Source: Serripes groenlandicus
Lineage: Eukaryota; Mollusca; Bivalvia; Cardiida; Cardiidae
Direction: 5' to 3'
Assembly (NCBI GenBank): GCA_031761405.1
Contig: JASEVX010000011.1
Coordinates: 42,888,951-42,952,950 of the forward strand
DNA length: 64,000 nt
Shown here: positions 63,101 to 64,000 of the stretch, piece by piece
How the letters are laid out: every line of letters starts with the position of its first letter
How positions within the stretch are numbered: the first letter of the stretch is position 1
Position numbers and translations under genes: made by a program
Notes under the pieces: model-generated
What the model was told of the DNA's origin: nothing
Databases searched by the model: none
The model's input: only the letters and a program-made list of their open reading frames with translations

Positions 63101-63269
63101 CTAGCTCTGGGTTCAATTCCATCGTCCTAACTTAGAGCAAATTCATTCTTTAAACTACTTAATTAACAGCCCATTTCATAATTTTTGTTTGCTTAATAAA
63201 AATGAGCCATTATGGTGTCCGGGAATTTGTGTTACACCTGTATAAATTTTGTCTGAAATAATAATTTAA

Positions 63270-63515
63270 CAAATTATTTGTCCGGGCCCATTTGGTCCAA
63301 AATGACGGGAAACATTTTTGCCTGGTGAATTATCTCTTGCATAATGCATGACCCCTTTTTTTCTTTGGATTGTTTTAAAGTTAAGAGGTAACCCTTTTCA
63401 ATGATATATGCTGTTCTACATGAAAAACGCTTAGAAAGTGTGACAATTGAGGGCTGAAACTGGTCAATTAACATGGAAACAAAGAAGGAATTTATTTGGT
63501 GTATTGTAACCTAAA
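63270..63515 (+). repeat. Dispersed repeat E, copy 4
   Basis: TTTGTCCGGGCCCATTTGGT, AAAATGACGGGAAACATTTT, GCTGTTCTACATGAAAAACG, GGAAACAAAGAAGGAATTTA. Confidence 0.85.
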
Positions 63516-63840
63516 CAATAGTGTGTCAAAATGGCAGCTCGAAAATGAAACTGTAATACTTCTGAATAATTGTTACGTCCACATCGCTGATTTAGGTAAT
63601 CAATGGTTGCTTATAATGTCTCGCTATACCGTATTACTATACGTGGTTGCTTTTTATTTCTTGATTTAAATTGTCCGCAGATGTTTACGAACCTATTTAA
63701 TTCACTACAAAGAATTTTTATTCATATTTGCCTGGGTAAAAACAAATTACTTAGTGCTTAGTAAGGTTGGTGGAATTGGACCTTGGTCAACAAAATACTT
63801 TGATTAAATCGGACGAGGAAATAAAATTCTAATACACTTT
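63516..63840. other. Low-copy AT-rich stretch
   Basis: No gene or repeat recognised. Confidence 0.4.
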
Positions 63841-63990
63841 TTTACGAAGATACAATTTCTCTCTTTGAAACAATGTTTTCAACTCTATTCAACCATTTTA
63901 CTTTCCTTTATAGAGATTTTCCATATCTTTGCCAAGTTGTTTTCGAAGTCGTCTGCTGCAGATTTGTTGTATGTGAGAAGGAACACAAAT
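63841..63990. mobile_element. Family A MITE, right half
   Basis: ATACAATTTCTCTCTTTGAA, TATAGAGATTTTCCATATC, GAAGTCGTCTGCTGCAGATT, GTATGTGAGAAGG. Confidence 0.75.
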
Positions 63991-64000
63991 TCATTTCTCA

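Noticed and set aside
1..64000. Endogenous virus or LTR retrotransposon
   Set aside because: No paired long terminal repeats, protease, integrase, capsid or polymerase motifs were recognised anywhere in the window.

Overview
This is a repeat-saturated, AT-rich eukaryotic window. Introns with GT-AG borders, tRNA-headed SINEs with an (AATC)n tail, and the dispersed GATGGCCCT / CACCTGAG composite repeats point to a mollusc, most likely a heterodont bivalve (Dreissena-like). That placement rests on repeat style and is inference. There are no bacterial operons, no CRISPR array and no intact viral genome.

Only one gene can be supported: a plus-strand, multi-exon gene of the claudin/PMP22/CACNG (stargazin-like) four-transmembrane superfamily, running from about 24,950 to 40,810. 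Two exons are strong: 37826-37975 (TM2 and the start of TM3) and 40470-40705 (rest of TM3, TM4, cytoplasmic tail and stop). Upstream, 24950-25080 carries the first-extracellular-loop signature (W-G-x-C-x9-C). Two short symmetric exons (27634-27702 and 35510-35608) could lengthen that loop. From the first exon's donor onward every junction falls in phase 1, so the middle exons can be included or skipped without breaking frame. The start codon and TM1 were not found and may lie upstream of the window.

The rest is a layered mobile-element landscape. (A) A TTAA-flanked palindromic MITE of about 230 bp (piggyBac-like ends) is present in some 35-45 full or partial copies from end to end. (B) and (C) are two rarer palindromic MITE families. 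(D) is a GC-rich family of about 250 bp with long ATATGAGCCG... inverted ends, about 18 copies. There are also a hAT-like element with a perfect 8-bp duplication, two elements with CACAGGCGTCCG ends, fold-back hairpins, at least four tRNA-headed SINE families (most sharing one 3' tail), and fragments of LINE-like sequence.

Region by region: 0-5.7 kb, SINEs, D elements and a 2.7-kb 55-bp minisatellite; 5.7-8.7 kb, low-copy AT-rich DNA; 8.7-24.9 kb, A/B/C/D elements and SINEs; 24.9-40.8 kb, the claudin-like gene with introns full of repeats and three more SINE- or repeat-associated satellites; 41-49 kb, hAT-like element and a degenerate AT-rich array; 49-64 kb, more A elements, some nested three deep, and composite bivalve repeats.

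The most interesting signals are: several separate tandem arrays that each started inside a SINE; a central hairpin with the same GCTC..AACGAGC core in three otherwise different MITE families; and the phase-symmetric exon chain of the claudin-like gene. Exons were joined by eye from splice signals and reading phase, with no transcript or homology search.
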